Origin: Gammaproteobacteria bacterium
GTDB taxonomy: Bacteria > Pseudomonadota > Gammaproteobacteria > Xanthomonadales > Xanthomonadaceae
Direction of reading: 5' to 3'
NCBI GenBank assembly: GCA_030431185.1
Contig: JAUIJO010000010.1
Span: 1 to 23,700, forward strand
DNA: 23,700 nt
The notes beneath the pieces were generated by a model. The model had not been told where the DNA came from and did no database searches. It saw nothing but the letters and a program-made list of their open reading frames with translations. Numbering within the stretch: the first letter of the stretch is position 1; every line of letters starts with the position of its first letter. Position numbers and translations under genes: made by a program. This document shows positions 14,396 through 22,475 of this stretch, piece by piece.

Positions 14396-15427
14396 TCAAC
14401 CGCCGTGTACGCCGTCGATCTCCATGCGCAGGTCGCGCCGGCAGATCGCCGCATGCAGGACGATGAAGGGCACGTCGGCGCCGAGGCGTTCGGCCAGCAG
14501 GCGCTCCACGACGGCGATCTCGTCGGGATCGCGGACGTAGACCTTGAGCCGGCTGCCTGCGTCGAAGCGCGCGGGCAGCTCCGGGCAGTGGGTCCGGGCG
14601 GTGGCGATCAGGCTGTCGAAATTGGCCAGGGTCTCGTCGAGTTGCCCGGCGATCGACTCGGCGTGCCGGGTCTCATGGCCGACGACGGCCGCCGTGCCCG
14701 ACAGGAACAGGGGCATCGCGCTGCCACGGGGGGGCAGCATCGCCCGCGCGAAACTGGGCGGCTGCGGGCCGTACTGGCGCGGATAGCGATAGGCGCTGAC
14801 CTGGCGCGGGTTCTCCAGCGGCATGCCGGGCTCACGCGCGGACAGCCAGTAGACCTGCAGGCTGCGAACGCCGTCCGTGCGCCCGATCGCGGTGGCGGCC
14901 GGGAGGCTCCCCGGACGGATGTCGCCGGTGGCGGCGCGGATGCCGCCGGCCCGGCCGACGCAGAAGCGGCGGTAGCGCTCGGCGTCCCCGTCGCCCTGGG
15001 TGATGTCGGCCAGGTAGTTCCAGGTCCGCAGCAGATGGGGATGGCCATGTGCCTGTATGGAGGCTTCCAGCTTGCGGTAGGCCAGCTCGGCGGCGGCCTC
15101 GATGTCGCCGGCGCTCCCGGCCAGCGCGGTTTCGTCGATCTCGATGGCCCCGAACAGCAGGTTGCCGCCGCAGGCCCAGGCGATGCCGTCGGTCCGGCCG
15201 CTGCGCACCGGCAGGCGGCTGCGCCAGACTTCATAGGTCGGGGCGCCGCCGCCGGGCTGCACTTGCGTGCCCACGCGCAGGTAGCGCGGGTCGGGGTCGA
15301 GCGGGGCATGGCTGCCGAAGCCGAACACCGCCAGCACGTCCGGCGCGGCGAGCAGGGCCGGGAGCGCCTCGCTGCTGTAATCCACCGACAGGCTGGGCGC
15401 GGCGTCGAAGGACGGATGCGCGCTCAT
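14396..15427 (-). CDS. xanB2: XanB2-like chorismatase (3-hydroxybenzoate synthase), xanthomonadin/aryl-polyene starter supply
   Basis: A 343-residue cytosolic protein of the chorismatase family (FkbO/Hyg5/XanB2, with YjgF-like folds). XanB2 of Xanthomonas converts chorismate to 3-hydroxybenzoate and 4-hydroxybenzoate, the former being the starter of the pigment xanthomonadin and the latter feeding ubiquinone. Features seen are VFGFGSHAPLDPDPRYLRVG near the N-terminus, HLLRTWNYLADITQGDGDAERYRRFC in the middle, FLSGTAAVVGHETRH, and the C-terminal AAICRRDLRMEIDG, where the Glu (residue 336) matches the family's catalytic glutamate. The ATG overlaps the stop of the upstream halogenase-like gene (15424-15427), so the two are translationally coupled. 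Whether the product is mainly 3- or 4-hydroxybenzoate cannot be told by eye. Confidence 0.88.
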   Translation of the reverse strand: MSAHPSFDAAPSLSVDYSSEALPALLAAPDVLAVFGFGSHAPLDPDPRYLRVGTQVQPGGGAPTYEVWRSRLPVRSGRTDGIAWACGGNLLFGAIEIDETALAGSAGDIEAAAELAYRKLEASIQAHGHPHLLRTWNYLADITQGDGDAERYRRFCVGRAGGIRAATGDIRPGSLPAATAIGRTDGVRSLQVYWLSAREPGMPLENPRQVSAYRYPRQYGPQPPSFARAMLPPRGSAMPLFLSGTAAVVGHETRHAESIAGQLDETLANFDSLIATARTHCPELPARFDAGSRLKVYVRDPDEIAVVERLLAERLGADVPFIVLHAAICRRDLRMEIDGVHGG

Positions 15428-16887
15428 GGACGGACCTCCATGGCGGAGGGGGCCGGGGTCCCGGGGCGGGCCTCGATGCCGTCAGGGCCCGCGCCACGAT
15501 GCAGGGTGTCCCCCTCGAAACGCACGCGCGCCTGCCGGCGGCGTCGCAGCCAGCCGCGCAGGGCCGAGGGCGCGAGTGCCAGCGAGGTCAACGCATAGAT
15601 GAGGCGGAACACGCGCAGGCGCCGGATCACCGCGGGGTTGTCGAACACGTCGCCCGCGAGCATCGAGATCACCGCCTGTTCGACCTGCCAGTTGTTCCGG
15701 GGATGGTTGAACAGGTGGCGCATGACCGGCGTGTTGAAGCGGTAGATGAACCACTCGAAATGCCGGAGCCCGCGCCGGGAGCGGCGCTGCATCGCCGCCT
15801 GCAGTGCGCGCTCTCGCCGCGGCTCGCGCAGGGCCTGGCCGACCACGCGGGCGGCCTGCTCGCCGCCGTCCATGGCGAGGAACACGCCCGAGGAGAACAC
15901 CGGGTCGACGAAGGCGTGGGCATCGCCCACCATCAACCAGCCCGGCCCGCCCATGCGCGTGCAGGCGTAGGAGTAATTGCCGGTGACGTGCACGTCGCCG
16001 ACGCGTTCGGCGCCCTGCATGCGTGCCGCCACGGCGGGTTGCGACATCAGGGTGTCCATCAGGAACGCGTCGGTGTTGCCGCGACGCTGCTTCAGGTAGT
16101 CGGGGAAACACACCGCGCCCACGCTCATGACGCCGTCGGGCAGCGGGATCAGCCAGGTCCAACCATGTTCGAAGCGCTGCACGGTGATGTTGCCGGCATC
16201 GCCGCCCTCGCGGCGCGCCACGCCGCGGAAGTGGCTGAAGATCGCCGCAGACTGGTGCGTGCGGTTCCTGCGCTTGAGGCCCAGTTGGCGGCCGACGACG
16301 GTGTCGCGGCCGCTCGCGTCGACCACGTAGCGGGGCGCGAAAGCCAGCGCATGGCCGGCGGCGTCGCGGGCCCGTACTTCGCCGGGGCGGCCATCGTCGC
16401 CGAACACGATCCGCTCCACGCGGACCTGCTCGCGCGCATCCACGCCTTCGCGACGCGCATGCGCGAACAGCAGCGCATCGAAGTCGGCGCGCTTGACCTG
16501 GAAGGCATGGTCGCTACGTGGATCCAGCGCCCGTTCAAACGGGAAGGTGTTGTAGTCGTGCCGGCGCTCCGGCTCGCCCGTGACGGGGAAGTCCGCGCCA
16601 CGCTTGTGCACGCCGATCGCACGCACCTGTTCCAGCAGCCCCAGCCGCGCCAGGATCGGCATGTTCATCGGCAGCAGCGATTCGCCGATGTGGAAGCGCG
16701 GATGGCACTCCTTCTCCAGCATGACCACGTGGTGGCCGTCGCGGGCCAGCAGGGTCGCCGTGGTGCTGCCGGCAGGCCCCCCGCCGATGACCAGCACGTC
16801 GCAGGCCAAGGGGGTGCCGGGCGCGGGATCGCCGGCGGGGTCTGGGGCGGCGGCGGGCCGGGTGCCCGCGGGTGTTTCGTCGGTCAT
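15424..16887 (-). CDS. FAD-dependent halogenase-like oxidoreductase of the pigment cluster
   Basis: A 487-residue flavoprotein of the tryptophan-halogenase/geranylgeranyl-reductase superfamily. FAD motifs are VIGGGPAG (33-40), GESLLP (68-73), VVDASGRDTVVGRQLG and MVGDAHAFVDPVFSSGV (319-335). Two marks of flavin halogenases are kept: the WxWxIP motif as WTWLIP (243-248), and a Lys in HKRGADF (Lys95), where halogenases keep the lysine that forms the chloramine or positions HOX. Xanthomonadins are brominated aryl polyenes, so this is the likely halogenase of the locus, but it could also be a plain oxidoreductase. The C-terminal 60 residues are hydrophobic then very basic, suggesting membrane contact. 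ATG 16887 follows TATCAT by 7 bases; MAGMTDE at 16896 is an alternative. It is divergent from the carrier protein gene and coupled to xanB2. Confidence 0.82.
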   Translation of the reverse strand: MTDETPAGTRPAAAPDPAGDPAPGTPLACDVLVIGGGPAGSTTATLLARDGHHVVMLEKECHPRFHIGESLLPMNMPILARLGLLEQVRAIGVHKRGADFPVTGEPERRHDYNTFPFERALDPRSDHAFQVKRADFDALLFAHARREGVDAREQVRVERIVFGDDGRPGEVRARDAAGHALAFAPRYVVDASGRDTVVGRQLGLKRRNRTHQSAAIFSHFRGVARREGGDAGNITVQRFEHGWTWLIPLPDGVMSVGAVCFPDYLKQRRGNTDAFLMDTLMSQPAVAARMQGAERVGDVHVTGNYSYACTRMGGPGWLMVGDAHAFVDPVFSSGVFLAMDGGEQAARVVGQALREPRRERALQAAMQRRSRRGLRHFEWFIYRFNTPVMRHLFNHPRNNWQVEQAVISMLAGDVFDNPAVIRRLRVFRLIYALTSLALAPSALRGWLRRRRQARVRFEGDTLHRGAGPDGIEARPGTPAPSAMEVRP

Positions 16888-16894
16888 GCCGGCC

Positions 16895-16900
16895 ATGATA
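16895..16900 (-). promoter_or_regulatory. Probable -10 box TATCAT for the halogenase-like/xanB2 unit
   Basis: On the minus strand TATCAT is followed by seven bases (GGCCGGC) and the ATG at 16887. The block TATCATGGCCGG is identical to that before the alpha/beta hydrolase at 627-638. There is no ribosome site between box and ATG. It lies in the 135-base divergent space shared with the acyl carrier protein gene, for which no clear promoter box was found. Confidence 0.45.
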
Positions 16901-17022
16901 CCGGGCGGGCCTGCCCGCGAGCGGATATGGACGCCTCGCCGCCGCGGGGGCGCAAAGCTTGCGTCGGCGGGCGGGATGCCGGATCGTGGCGCTCCTGTCC
17001 GTCCATTCCAGTGAAGTCCCCG

Positions 17023-17292
17023 ATGTCCCAACAGAGTCCCGCCGAGCATGAACTGGCCCAATTGCTGGTCGAGAGCCTGAACCTGGAAGAGGTCGAGGCC
17101 GCTTCCATCGACCCCGAGGCCCCGCTGTTCGGCGAGGGACTGGGCCTGGATTCGATCGATGCACTCGAGCTGGCCCTGGCGATCTCGAAGCAATATGGCT
17201 TCCAGTTGCGCTCGGACAGCGAGGAGAACCGCCGGATCTTCGCTTCGCTGCGATCGCTCTCCGCGCACGTCGACGCCAACAAGGCGCTCTGA
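17023..17292 (+). CDS. Acyl carrier protein (XanC/ApeE-like)
   Basis: An 89-residue phosphopantetheine carrier protein. The attachment serine is Ser44 in GLGLDSIDALELALAI, and the C-terminal helices (KQYGF, NRRIFASLRSLSAHV) follow the pattern of aryl-polyene ACPs. It carries the aryl starter and the growing polyene in the cytosol. First gene of the seven-gene plus-strand pigment unit. The ATG is fixed by the family length; the ribosome site is weak (GTGAAG). The next gene begins after 23 bases. Confidence 0.9.
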   Translation: MSQQSPAEHELAQLLVESLNLEEVEAASIDPEAPLFGEGLGLDSIDALELALAISKQYGFQLRSDSEENRRIFASLRSLSAHVDANKAL

Positions 17293-17315
17293 GCGGGCCT
17301 GCCGGCCCCCACGCC

Positions 17316-18032
17316 GTGGACAGTTTCCTCCCGCGGTTGCTGCTGGCGCTGGCGTACCCCGGGCTGGCCCACTGGGCGACGCACGGGGGCGGCGCGTGGG
17401 CCGAGGTCGTCGCGCTCACCGACCTGGCGCTGGTGGTCCTGGTCGACGGCCTGATGCGCCGGCACCCCGTGGCCTGGCTGTCGCTCGCCGCGATCGTGGC
17501 GGTCCTGGCGCTCAGCGCGGGCACCCCGCTGCCCCGCCTGCTCCTGCTGGCGCCGCCAATGCTCTTCACCGGCCTGGCGGCATGGGTGTTCGCGCGCAGC
17601 CTGGGCGATCCCCGTGGCGCCCTGATCACCCGGATCGTTGAGAAGATGGAGCGCTGCGATGCCGGGAGGCTGGCGCCGGCCCTTCGTCGCTATACGCGCC
17701 GCCTCAGCCTCGCCTGGGCAGGCGTGCTCGGCCTGCTGTGCGCCATCAACGGCGTGCTGGCCATGGTCGCGGTGCCCGACGGGGCATTGGCGCTGCTGGG
17801 CATCAGCGCGCCGGTCAGCATCAGTCGCGAACAGTGGTCGCTGTTCGCCAACCTGCTGAACTATGGCCTGGTCGGGGTCTTCTTCATCGGCGAATACCTG
17901 CTGCGGCGCCGGCTTTTCGCCGAGCGGCCGTATCGCGACTTCCTGGAATTCCTGCGCATGATGGCCGGGCTGGGACCGGACTTCTGGCGCGAGTTGTTCA
18001 GCCGGCCGCCCGCCGGGGCCCGGCGAAGCTGA
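17316..18032 (+). CDS. COG4648 membrane protein of aryl-polyene/xanthomonadin clusters (XanD/ApeG-like)
   Basis: A 238-residue integral membrane protein starting at GTG (VDSFLPRLLLALAYPGLAHWA). Hydrophobic segments lie around residues 5-20, 33-45, 51-67, 73-91, 130-153 and 178-195, and a basic C-terminal tail reads YLLRRRLFAERPYRDFLEFL. COG4648 proteins occur almost only in aryl-polyene clusters, next to the ACP; their biochemical job is unresolved. The conserved YRDFLEFLRMMAGLGPDFWRE end is typical. It lies between the ACP and dehydratase genes, with gaps of 23 and 49 bases. Confidence 0.82.
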   Translation: MDSFLPRLLLALAYPGLAHWATHGGGAWAEVVALTDLALVVLVDGLMRRHPVAWLSLAAIVAVLALSAGTPLPRLLLLAPPMLFTGLAAWVFARSLGDPRGALITRIVEKMERCDAGRLAPALRRYTRRLSLAWAGVLGLLCAINGVLAMVAVPDGALALLGISAPVSISREQWSLFANLLNYGLVGVFFIGEYLLRRRLFAERPYRDFLEFLRMMAGLGPDFWRELFSRPPAGARRS

Positions 18033-18055
18033 ACGCCGCTGCCGCCGCCGACCGC

Positions 18056-18061
18056 TATCCT
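18056..18061 (+). promoter_or_regulatory. Possible internal -10 box (CGC)TATCCT in the pigment operon
   Basis: CGCTATCCT sits in the 49-base gap before the dehydratase gene, 20 bases before its first ATG. This is one of the only two gaps in the operon and could give a second transcript for the downstream five genes. Confidence 0.25.
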
Positions 18062-18081
18062 GTGCCGCAGTCCCGCTCCAG

Positions 18082-18414
18082 ATGCCATCGTCCTGCATGC
18101 AGTTCACCGTGCCCACCGACCACCCCTGCCTGCCGGGCCATTTCCCCGGTCGCCCGCTGGTGCCGGGCGTGGTGATCCTCGATCGCGTGATCGAGGCCAT
18201 CGAAGCCGCCGGCGCGCCGCGCGATGCCGCCTGGCACTGGCCGAGGCTGAAATTCCTGCAGCCCCTGCTGCCCGGCCAGTGGGCCAGCATCGAGCTGGAA
18301 CGCATGGAGGAGGCCGACGCGCCGACCGGCACGTCGACATGCCGATGGCGCTTCCGCGTGCTCCACGACGAGGTGCTGCTGGCGGCCGGCGAACTCCGGG
18401 CCGCACGCGCATGA
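18082..18414 (+). CDS. Hotdog-fold 3-hydroxyacyl-ACP dehydratase (ApeI-like)
   Basis: A 110-residue FabA/FabZ-type hotdog protein. The active-site segment DHPCLPGHFPGRPLVPGVV contains the catalytic His20 and the typical GHFPGxPxxPGV block. A strand LKFLQPLLPGQ follows. It is expected to dehydrate 3-hydroxyacyl-ACP intermediates so that double bonds remain in the polyene. It starts at ATG 18082 or ATG 18097 (MQFTV); neither has a clear ribosome site. Its TGA overlaps the ATG of the acyltransferase gene, giving translational coupling. The short length is normal for this cluster-specific dehydratase. Confidence 0.82.
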   Translation: MPSSCMQFTVPTDHPCLPGHFPGRPLVPGVVILDRVIEAIEAAGAPRDAAWHWPRLKFLQPLLPGQWASIELERMEEADAPTGTSTCRWRFRVLHDEVLLAAGELRAARA

Positions 18415-19400
18415 GTGCCACCCTGCCGGGCGGCACCGGGCGCGGCGCCGCCGATGACGTGGCCGACTGGACCCGCCGACCGGAAGGCGGCGGGCGCTTC
18501 GCGATCTGGCTGATCCAGGCCATCGCCCGCCATCTCGGGCGCGCGCCGGCGCGCGCGCTGCTGTATCCGATCACCCTCTACTTCCTGGTCATGCGCGGCC
18601 CCGAGCGCCGCGCATCGCGCGCCTACCTGGGCCGCCTGCGGGGTCGGCCGGCCGGGTGGGGCGACGCCGCCCGCCACATCCATACCTTCGCCTCGACCAT
18701 CCTCGACCGCGTGTTCCTGCTGGGCGGGCGGATGGACAGCTTCGACATCCGGACCCACGGGCTGGACGCCCTGCACGAGGTGCTTGATCGCGGCCGCGGA
18801 GTCCTGCTGTTCGGCTCGCACCTGGGCAGTTTCGATGGCCTGCGCGCCCTGGCCACCCAGCGTCCGCGGGTGCCCGTGCGGGTGGTGCTGGACAAGCGGC
18901 ACAACCCCGCGATCACCCAGCTGATCGACGCGCTCAACCCCGAGCTGGCGCGCAACATCATCGACGCGGGACAGGACGGCCCCTCCATCGTCCTGGCGAT
19001 CCAGCAGGCGGCGGCGGAGGGCGGCATCGTCGCGATCCTGGCCGACCGCGCGCGTCCGGGCGAGCCGGTGGTATCGGTGCCGTTCATCGACAGCCCGGCA
19101 CCGTTCCCGACGGCGCCCTGGCTGATCGCCGCGGTGCTCGAGCTGCCGGTGGTGCTGGCCTTCGGCCTGTATCGGGGCGGTCGCCACTACGACCTGGTGT
19201 TCGAGCCCTTCAGCGACGGGCTTTCCGCCCCCCGGCGGCAGCGTGCCGAAGCCCTGCCGGGCTGGGTGGCCCGCTACGCGGCTCGACTGGAACACCACGC
19301 GCGCAGCGCGCCCTACAACTGGTTCAATTTCTATGATTTCTGGCAGAGCGATGATGCGAAAACCGGTTCCCATGCGTCGCCCGCGGCGCGCAGTCGCTAA
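18411..19400 (+). CDS. LpxL/HtrB-type acyltransferase of the aryl-polyene cluster
   Basis: A 329-residue inner-membrane-associated acyltransferase of the lipid A biosynthesis (LpxL) superfamily. The catalytic HX4D motif is GSHLGSFDG (His137, Asp142), followed by VVLDKRHNPA and a late ILADRA block. A hydrophobic helix at about 50-60 (LLYPITLYFLV) is the membrane anchor. In aryl-polyene clusters such an enzyme is proposed to attach the polyene to a lipid carrier. ATG 18411 overlaps the upstream stop. The 3' end overlaps the start of the LolA-like gene by 47 bases. Confidence 0.85.
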   Translation: MSATLPGGTGRGAADDVADWTRRPEGGGRFAIWLIQAIARHLGRAPARALLYPITLYFLVMRGPERRASRAYLGRLRGRPAGWGDAARHIHTFASTILDRVFLLGGRMDSFDIRTHGLDALHEVLDRGRGVLLFGSHLGSFDGLRALATQRPRVPVRVVLDKRHNPAITQLIDALNPELARNIIDAGQDGPSIVLAIQQAAAEGGIVAILADRARPGEPVVSVPFIDSPAPFPTAPWLIAAVLELPVVLAFGLYRGGRHYDLVFEPFSDGLSAPRRQRAEALPGWVARYAARLEHHARSAPYNWFNFYDFWQSDDAKTGSHASPAARSR

Positions 19401-20058
19401 CGCATTCGCGGGGCTGGCGCTGGTGCTGGCCGGCTTGATCCCGGCCGCGGCCGCCCAGCGCGTCGACGCCCCCGCCGACCTGGACTGGGTGCTGCAGCGC
19501 ATCGTCCGGCCCGCGCCGGCGCGCACGCCCTTCCTCGAGCTGCGGGGCTCGGCCCTGCTCAAGGCGCCGCTGCGGATCGTGGGCGAATATCGCCGGCCCG
19601 ACGATGCCACCCTCGTGCGCGACGTGCGGTCGCCCTATCGGGAGACCACGACGATCGCCAACGGCGAGATCGTGATCCAGCGCGAGGGACGCGGCCCGCG
19701 CCGCTTCGCCATGTCGCGCGCGCCCGAACTGGCCGGCCTGCAGTCGGGCTTCGGCGCACTGCTGGGCGGCGACCGCCTGGAACTGGAGCGGCATTACCGC
19801 GTCACCGTCGAGGGCAGCCGCCGGCAATGGGCGTTGCGCCTGGTGCCGCGCGACGCGGCGGTGGCCGCACGCGTGGATGAAGTGCGCCTGCGCGGGCGGG
19901 GCAGCGAACTGCGCTGCATCGAAACGCAGGTGGCGGGGGCCGACGTCCAGCGCACCCTGCTCGCCGGCGCGGTGGTCGATGCCGATGGCGTCGACGATAC
20001 CGACGCCCTGCGCGCGCTGTGCCAGATGGCCCCGACCGCGGTTCCGTCAGCACGATGA
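19354..20058 (+). CDS. LolA-like periplasmic outer membrane lipoprotein carrier-type protein
   Basis: A 234-residue exported protein. After a basic start (MRKPVPMRRPRRAVANA) there is a signal peptide core (GLALVLAGLIPAAAA) cut near residue 34. The mature part has the LolA/LolB-like half-barrel pattern: LDWVLQRIVRPAPARTPFLELRGS, LRIVGEYRRPDD, VIQREG, LERHYRVTVEG, WALRLVPRD. Such cluster-specific LolA-like proteins are thought to carry the polyene lipid across the periplasm. In-frame ATGs at 19351, 19354 and 19372 are all possible; the start overlaps the acyltransferase gene. The stop overlaps the MMPL start (ATGA at 20055). Confidence 0.82.
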   Translation: MRKPVPMRRPRRAVANAFAGLALVLAGLIPAAAAQRVDAPADLDWVLQRIVRPAPARTPFLELRGSALLKAPLRIVGEYRRPDDATLVRDVRSPYRETTTIANGEIVIQREGRGPRRFAMSRAPELAGLQSGFGALLGGDRLELERHYRVTVEGSRRQWALRLVPRDAAVAARVDEVRLRGRGSELRCIETQVAGADVQRTLLAGAVVDADGVDDTDALRALCQMAPTAVPSAR

Positions 20059-22475
20059 CGCCGGTACGACGCCTGGTGCTGGCGCTGTCGTGGCTGGCGC
20101 TGCTCGGCCTTGCCGGCGCCTGGATCACGCGCCACCTCGAAGTCAGCGGTGACCTGCGCCACTTCATGCCCACCGCGCGCACGCCGGCCCAGAAACTGTT
20201 GATCGAGGAACTGGGCGAAGGACCCGGTGCGCGCCTGCTGCTGGTGGCACTGTCCGGCGACGCGCCCGCCGAGCTGGCGCGCCAGTCGCTGGCGATGCGC
20301 GAATCGCTCGACGGCGATGCCCGTTTCACGGTCGTGGCCAATGGACACGACGGTGGCCTGGATGCCATTTCCCCCGGCCTGCGTCCCTACCGCTACCTGC
20401 TGTCGCCCACCGTCGACCTGCAGCGGTTCGATCGCGACTGGCTGTCGGACGAGCTCCAGCAGCGCGTCCAGGACCTGGGCTCGCCGGCCGCCGCCCAGCT
20501 CGAACCCCTGTTGCCCCGCGATCCCACGCTGGAAACGCTGCGCCTGGCCGAAGCCTGGACGCCGGCGAGCGCGCCCGAGGTCTGGCACGGCGTCTGGTTC
20601 ACGCGACCTGCCGCGCCTCCACCGGGACCGGCAAGCCACGACGCCCCGTCGCCCGCGCGCCCGGACAGTCCCGCGAACACGCGCGGCCCGCCCGCCGCCG
20701 CGCACCGCGAAGCGCTGCTGCTGCTCGAGACCCGCGCCGCCGGCTTCGACCCGCAAGGCCAGCAGGCTGCGCTGGCGGCGGTCCACGACGCCTTCGACAA
20801 GGCGCGCGGCGACAGCCCGTCGCGCTTGAGCATCACCGGCCCGGGCGCGTTCTCGGTCGAGATCGGCGAGCGCACGCGTCGCGAGGCCACCCTGTTCGGG
20901 ACCCTCGGCGGCATCGGCTTCGGCCTCATGCTGCTGGTCGCCTACCGCCGCTGGCAGGTGCCCCTGCTGGCCGCGCTGCCGGTGGCGACGGCCGGGCTCG
21001 CGGGCCTGGCCGCCGTCGCGCTGGTCTTCAGCGAGCAGGTGCACGGCATCACCCTGGCCTTCGGCTTCACCCTGATCGGCATCGCCGCGGATTACCCGAT
21101 CCACCTGCTGAGCCACCAGCGACCGGGCCTGGCCGCGTACGCCAGTGCGCGGACCCTGTGGAAGACGCTGGCCACCGGCGCCGCCTCGACCTGCCTGGCC
21201 TACCTGACCTTCTTCGTGTCCGGCGTCGACGGGCTGCGCCAGCTCGCGTTGTTCACCGTGGCCGGCCTCGCGACCGCTGCGCTCAGCACCCGCTTCCTGC
21301 TGCCGGCCCTGCTCGATCCGGTGCCGCGCGACGTCGCCGACCTGCCGCTGATGCACGCGCTGATGCAGCGGGTGGAGCGCTTGCCGCGCCTCAACTCGAC
21401 CCTGTCGCTGGGCCTGGCCGGCATCGCGGCGGCGGTGGTGGTGTTCGTGCCGGGTGCGTTCTGGCAGAACGACCTGGCCCGGCTGACGCCGGTGCCCGAG
21501 GCCGCGCTCGCGCGCGACCTGGAGTTGCGGCATGCCCTGGGCGCCCCTGACGTGCGCTACATGATCGCCGTCGAGGGCGCCGACGCCGACGCGGTGCTGG
21601 CGCATACCGAGGGCATGCGCAGCGCCCTAGACACCCTGCGTTCGCAGGGCGCCATCGCCGATTACGACATGGCGGCGCGCTACCTGCCCAGCGTCGCCAC
21701 CCAGCGGGAACGCCAGGCGCGCCTGCCCGACCGCGCCATGCTGCAGGCCGAGCTCGATGCCGCCGTCGCCGGCACACCCTTCCTCCCCGATGCCTTCAGT
21801 GGCTTCGTCGACGACGTGGAGACGGCCCGTACCGCCGAACCGCTTCGCCCGGCCGACATCGCCGGCACGCCGCTGGAAACGCGGATCGGTGGCCTGCTGC
21901 TGCAGTCGCCCGGACGGGCGACCGCGCTGGTGACCCTGACCGGCCTCGTCGATCCGGGCGCCGTGGCGCAGGTCGCCGCGGCCGAAGGCGCGGCCCTGCT
22001 CGATCTCAAGCGGGCCTCCGAATCCCTGGTCGCCGAATACCGCGAACGCGTGCTCTGGGCGCTGGGCCTCGCCGTGCTGCTGCTGCTGGCCGGCGTCGGC
22101 ATCGTCCTGCGCCATGCGCGGCGCACCGCGCGGGTCATGGCGCCGATGCTGCTGAGCACGCTGCTGGTGCTGGCGGTGCTGCGCGTGGCCGGGGTCGAGC
22201 TCAACCTGTTCCACCTGGTCGCGCTGATGCTGGCGGCCGGACTCGGCCTGGACTACGCGCTGTTCTTCGACCATGCCGGCCACGACCGCGCCGAACAGCG
22301 CCGCACCCTGCACGCCCTCATCGTCTGCGCCATCTCCACCCTGCTCGTGTTCGCGCTGCTGGGGCTGTCGTCGATCCCGGTACTGCGGGCCATCGGCAGC
22401 ACCGTGGCGCTCGGTGTGCTGTTCAACCTCAGCCTGGCGCTGCTGGTCACGCGTCGCCGGGAGGGCATGGCATGA
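20055..22475 (+). CDS. MMPL/RND-family exporter of the pigment cluster (XanF-like)
   Basis: An 806-residue MMPL-family transporter with about 12 transmembrane segments: one at 8-24, a first bundle around 290-430, and a second bundle from about 680 to the end, plus two periplasmic domains. The proton-relay-type aspartates are kept in IGIAADYPIHLLSH and GLGLDYALFFDHAG. It is expected to export the finished aryl-polyene lipid from the inner membrane. Residues 185-217 of the first periplasmic domain are a Pro/Ala/Ser-rich stretch that looks like an insertion. The ATG at 20055 overlaps the LolA-like stop and its own stop overlaps the next ATG, so it sits in a coupled chain. Confidence 0.88.
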   Translation: MTPVRRLVLALSWLALLGLAGAWITRHLEVSGDLRHFMPTARTPAQKLLIEELGEGPGARLLLVALSGDAPAELARQSLAMRESLDGDARFTVVANGHDGGLDAISPGLRPYRYLLSPTVDLQRFDRDWLSDELQQRVQDLGSPAAAQLEPLLPRDPTLETLRLAEAWTPASAPEVWHGVWFTRPAAPPPGPASHDAPSPARPDSPANTRGPPAAAHREALLLLETRAAGFDPQGQQAALAAVHDAFDKARGDSPSRLSITGPGAFSVEIGERTRREATLFGTLGGIGFGLMLLVAYRRWQVPLLAALPVATAGLAGLAAVALVFSEQVHGITLAFGFTLIGIAADYPIHLLSHQRPGLAAYASARTLWKTLATGAASTCLAYLTFFVSGVDGLRQLALFTVAGLATAALSTRFLLPALLDPVPRDVADLPLMHALMQRVERLPRLNSTLSLGLAGIAAAVVVFVPGAFWQNDLARLTPVPEAALARDLELRHALGAPDVRYMIAVEGADADAVLAHTEGMRSALDTLRSQGAIADYDMAARYLPSVATQRERQARLPDRAMLQAELDAAVAGTPFLPDAFSGFVDDVETARTAEPLRPADIAGTPLETRIGGLLLQSPGRATALVTLTGLVDPGAVAQVAAAEGAALLDLKRASESLVAEYRERVLWALGLAVLLLLAGVGIVLRHARRTARVMAPMLLSTLLVLAVLRVAGVELNLFHLVALMLAAGLGLDYALFFDHAGHDRAEQRRTLHALIVCAISTLLVFALLGLSSIPVLRAIGSTVALGVLFNLSLALLVTRRREGMA

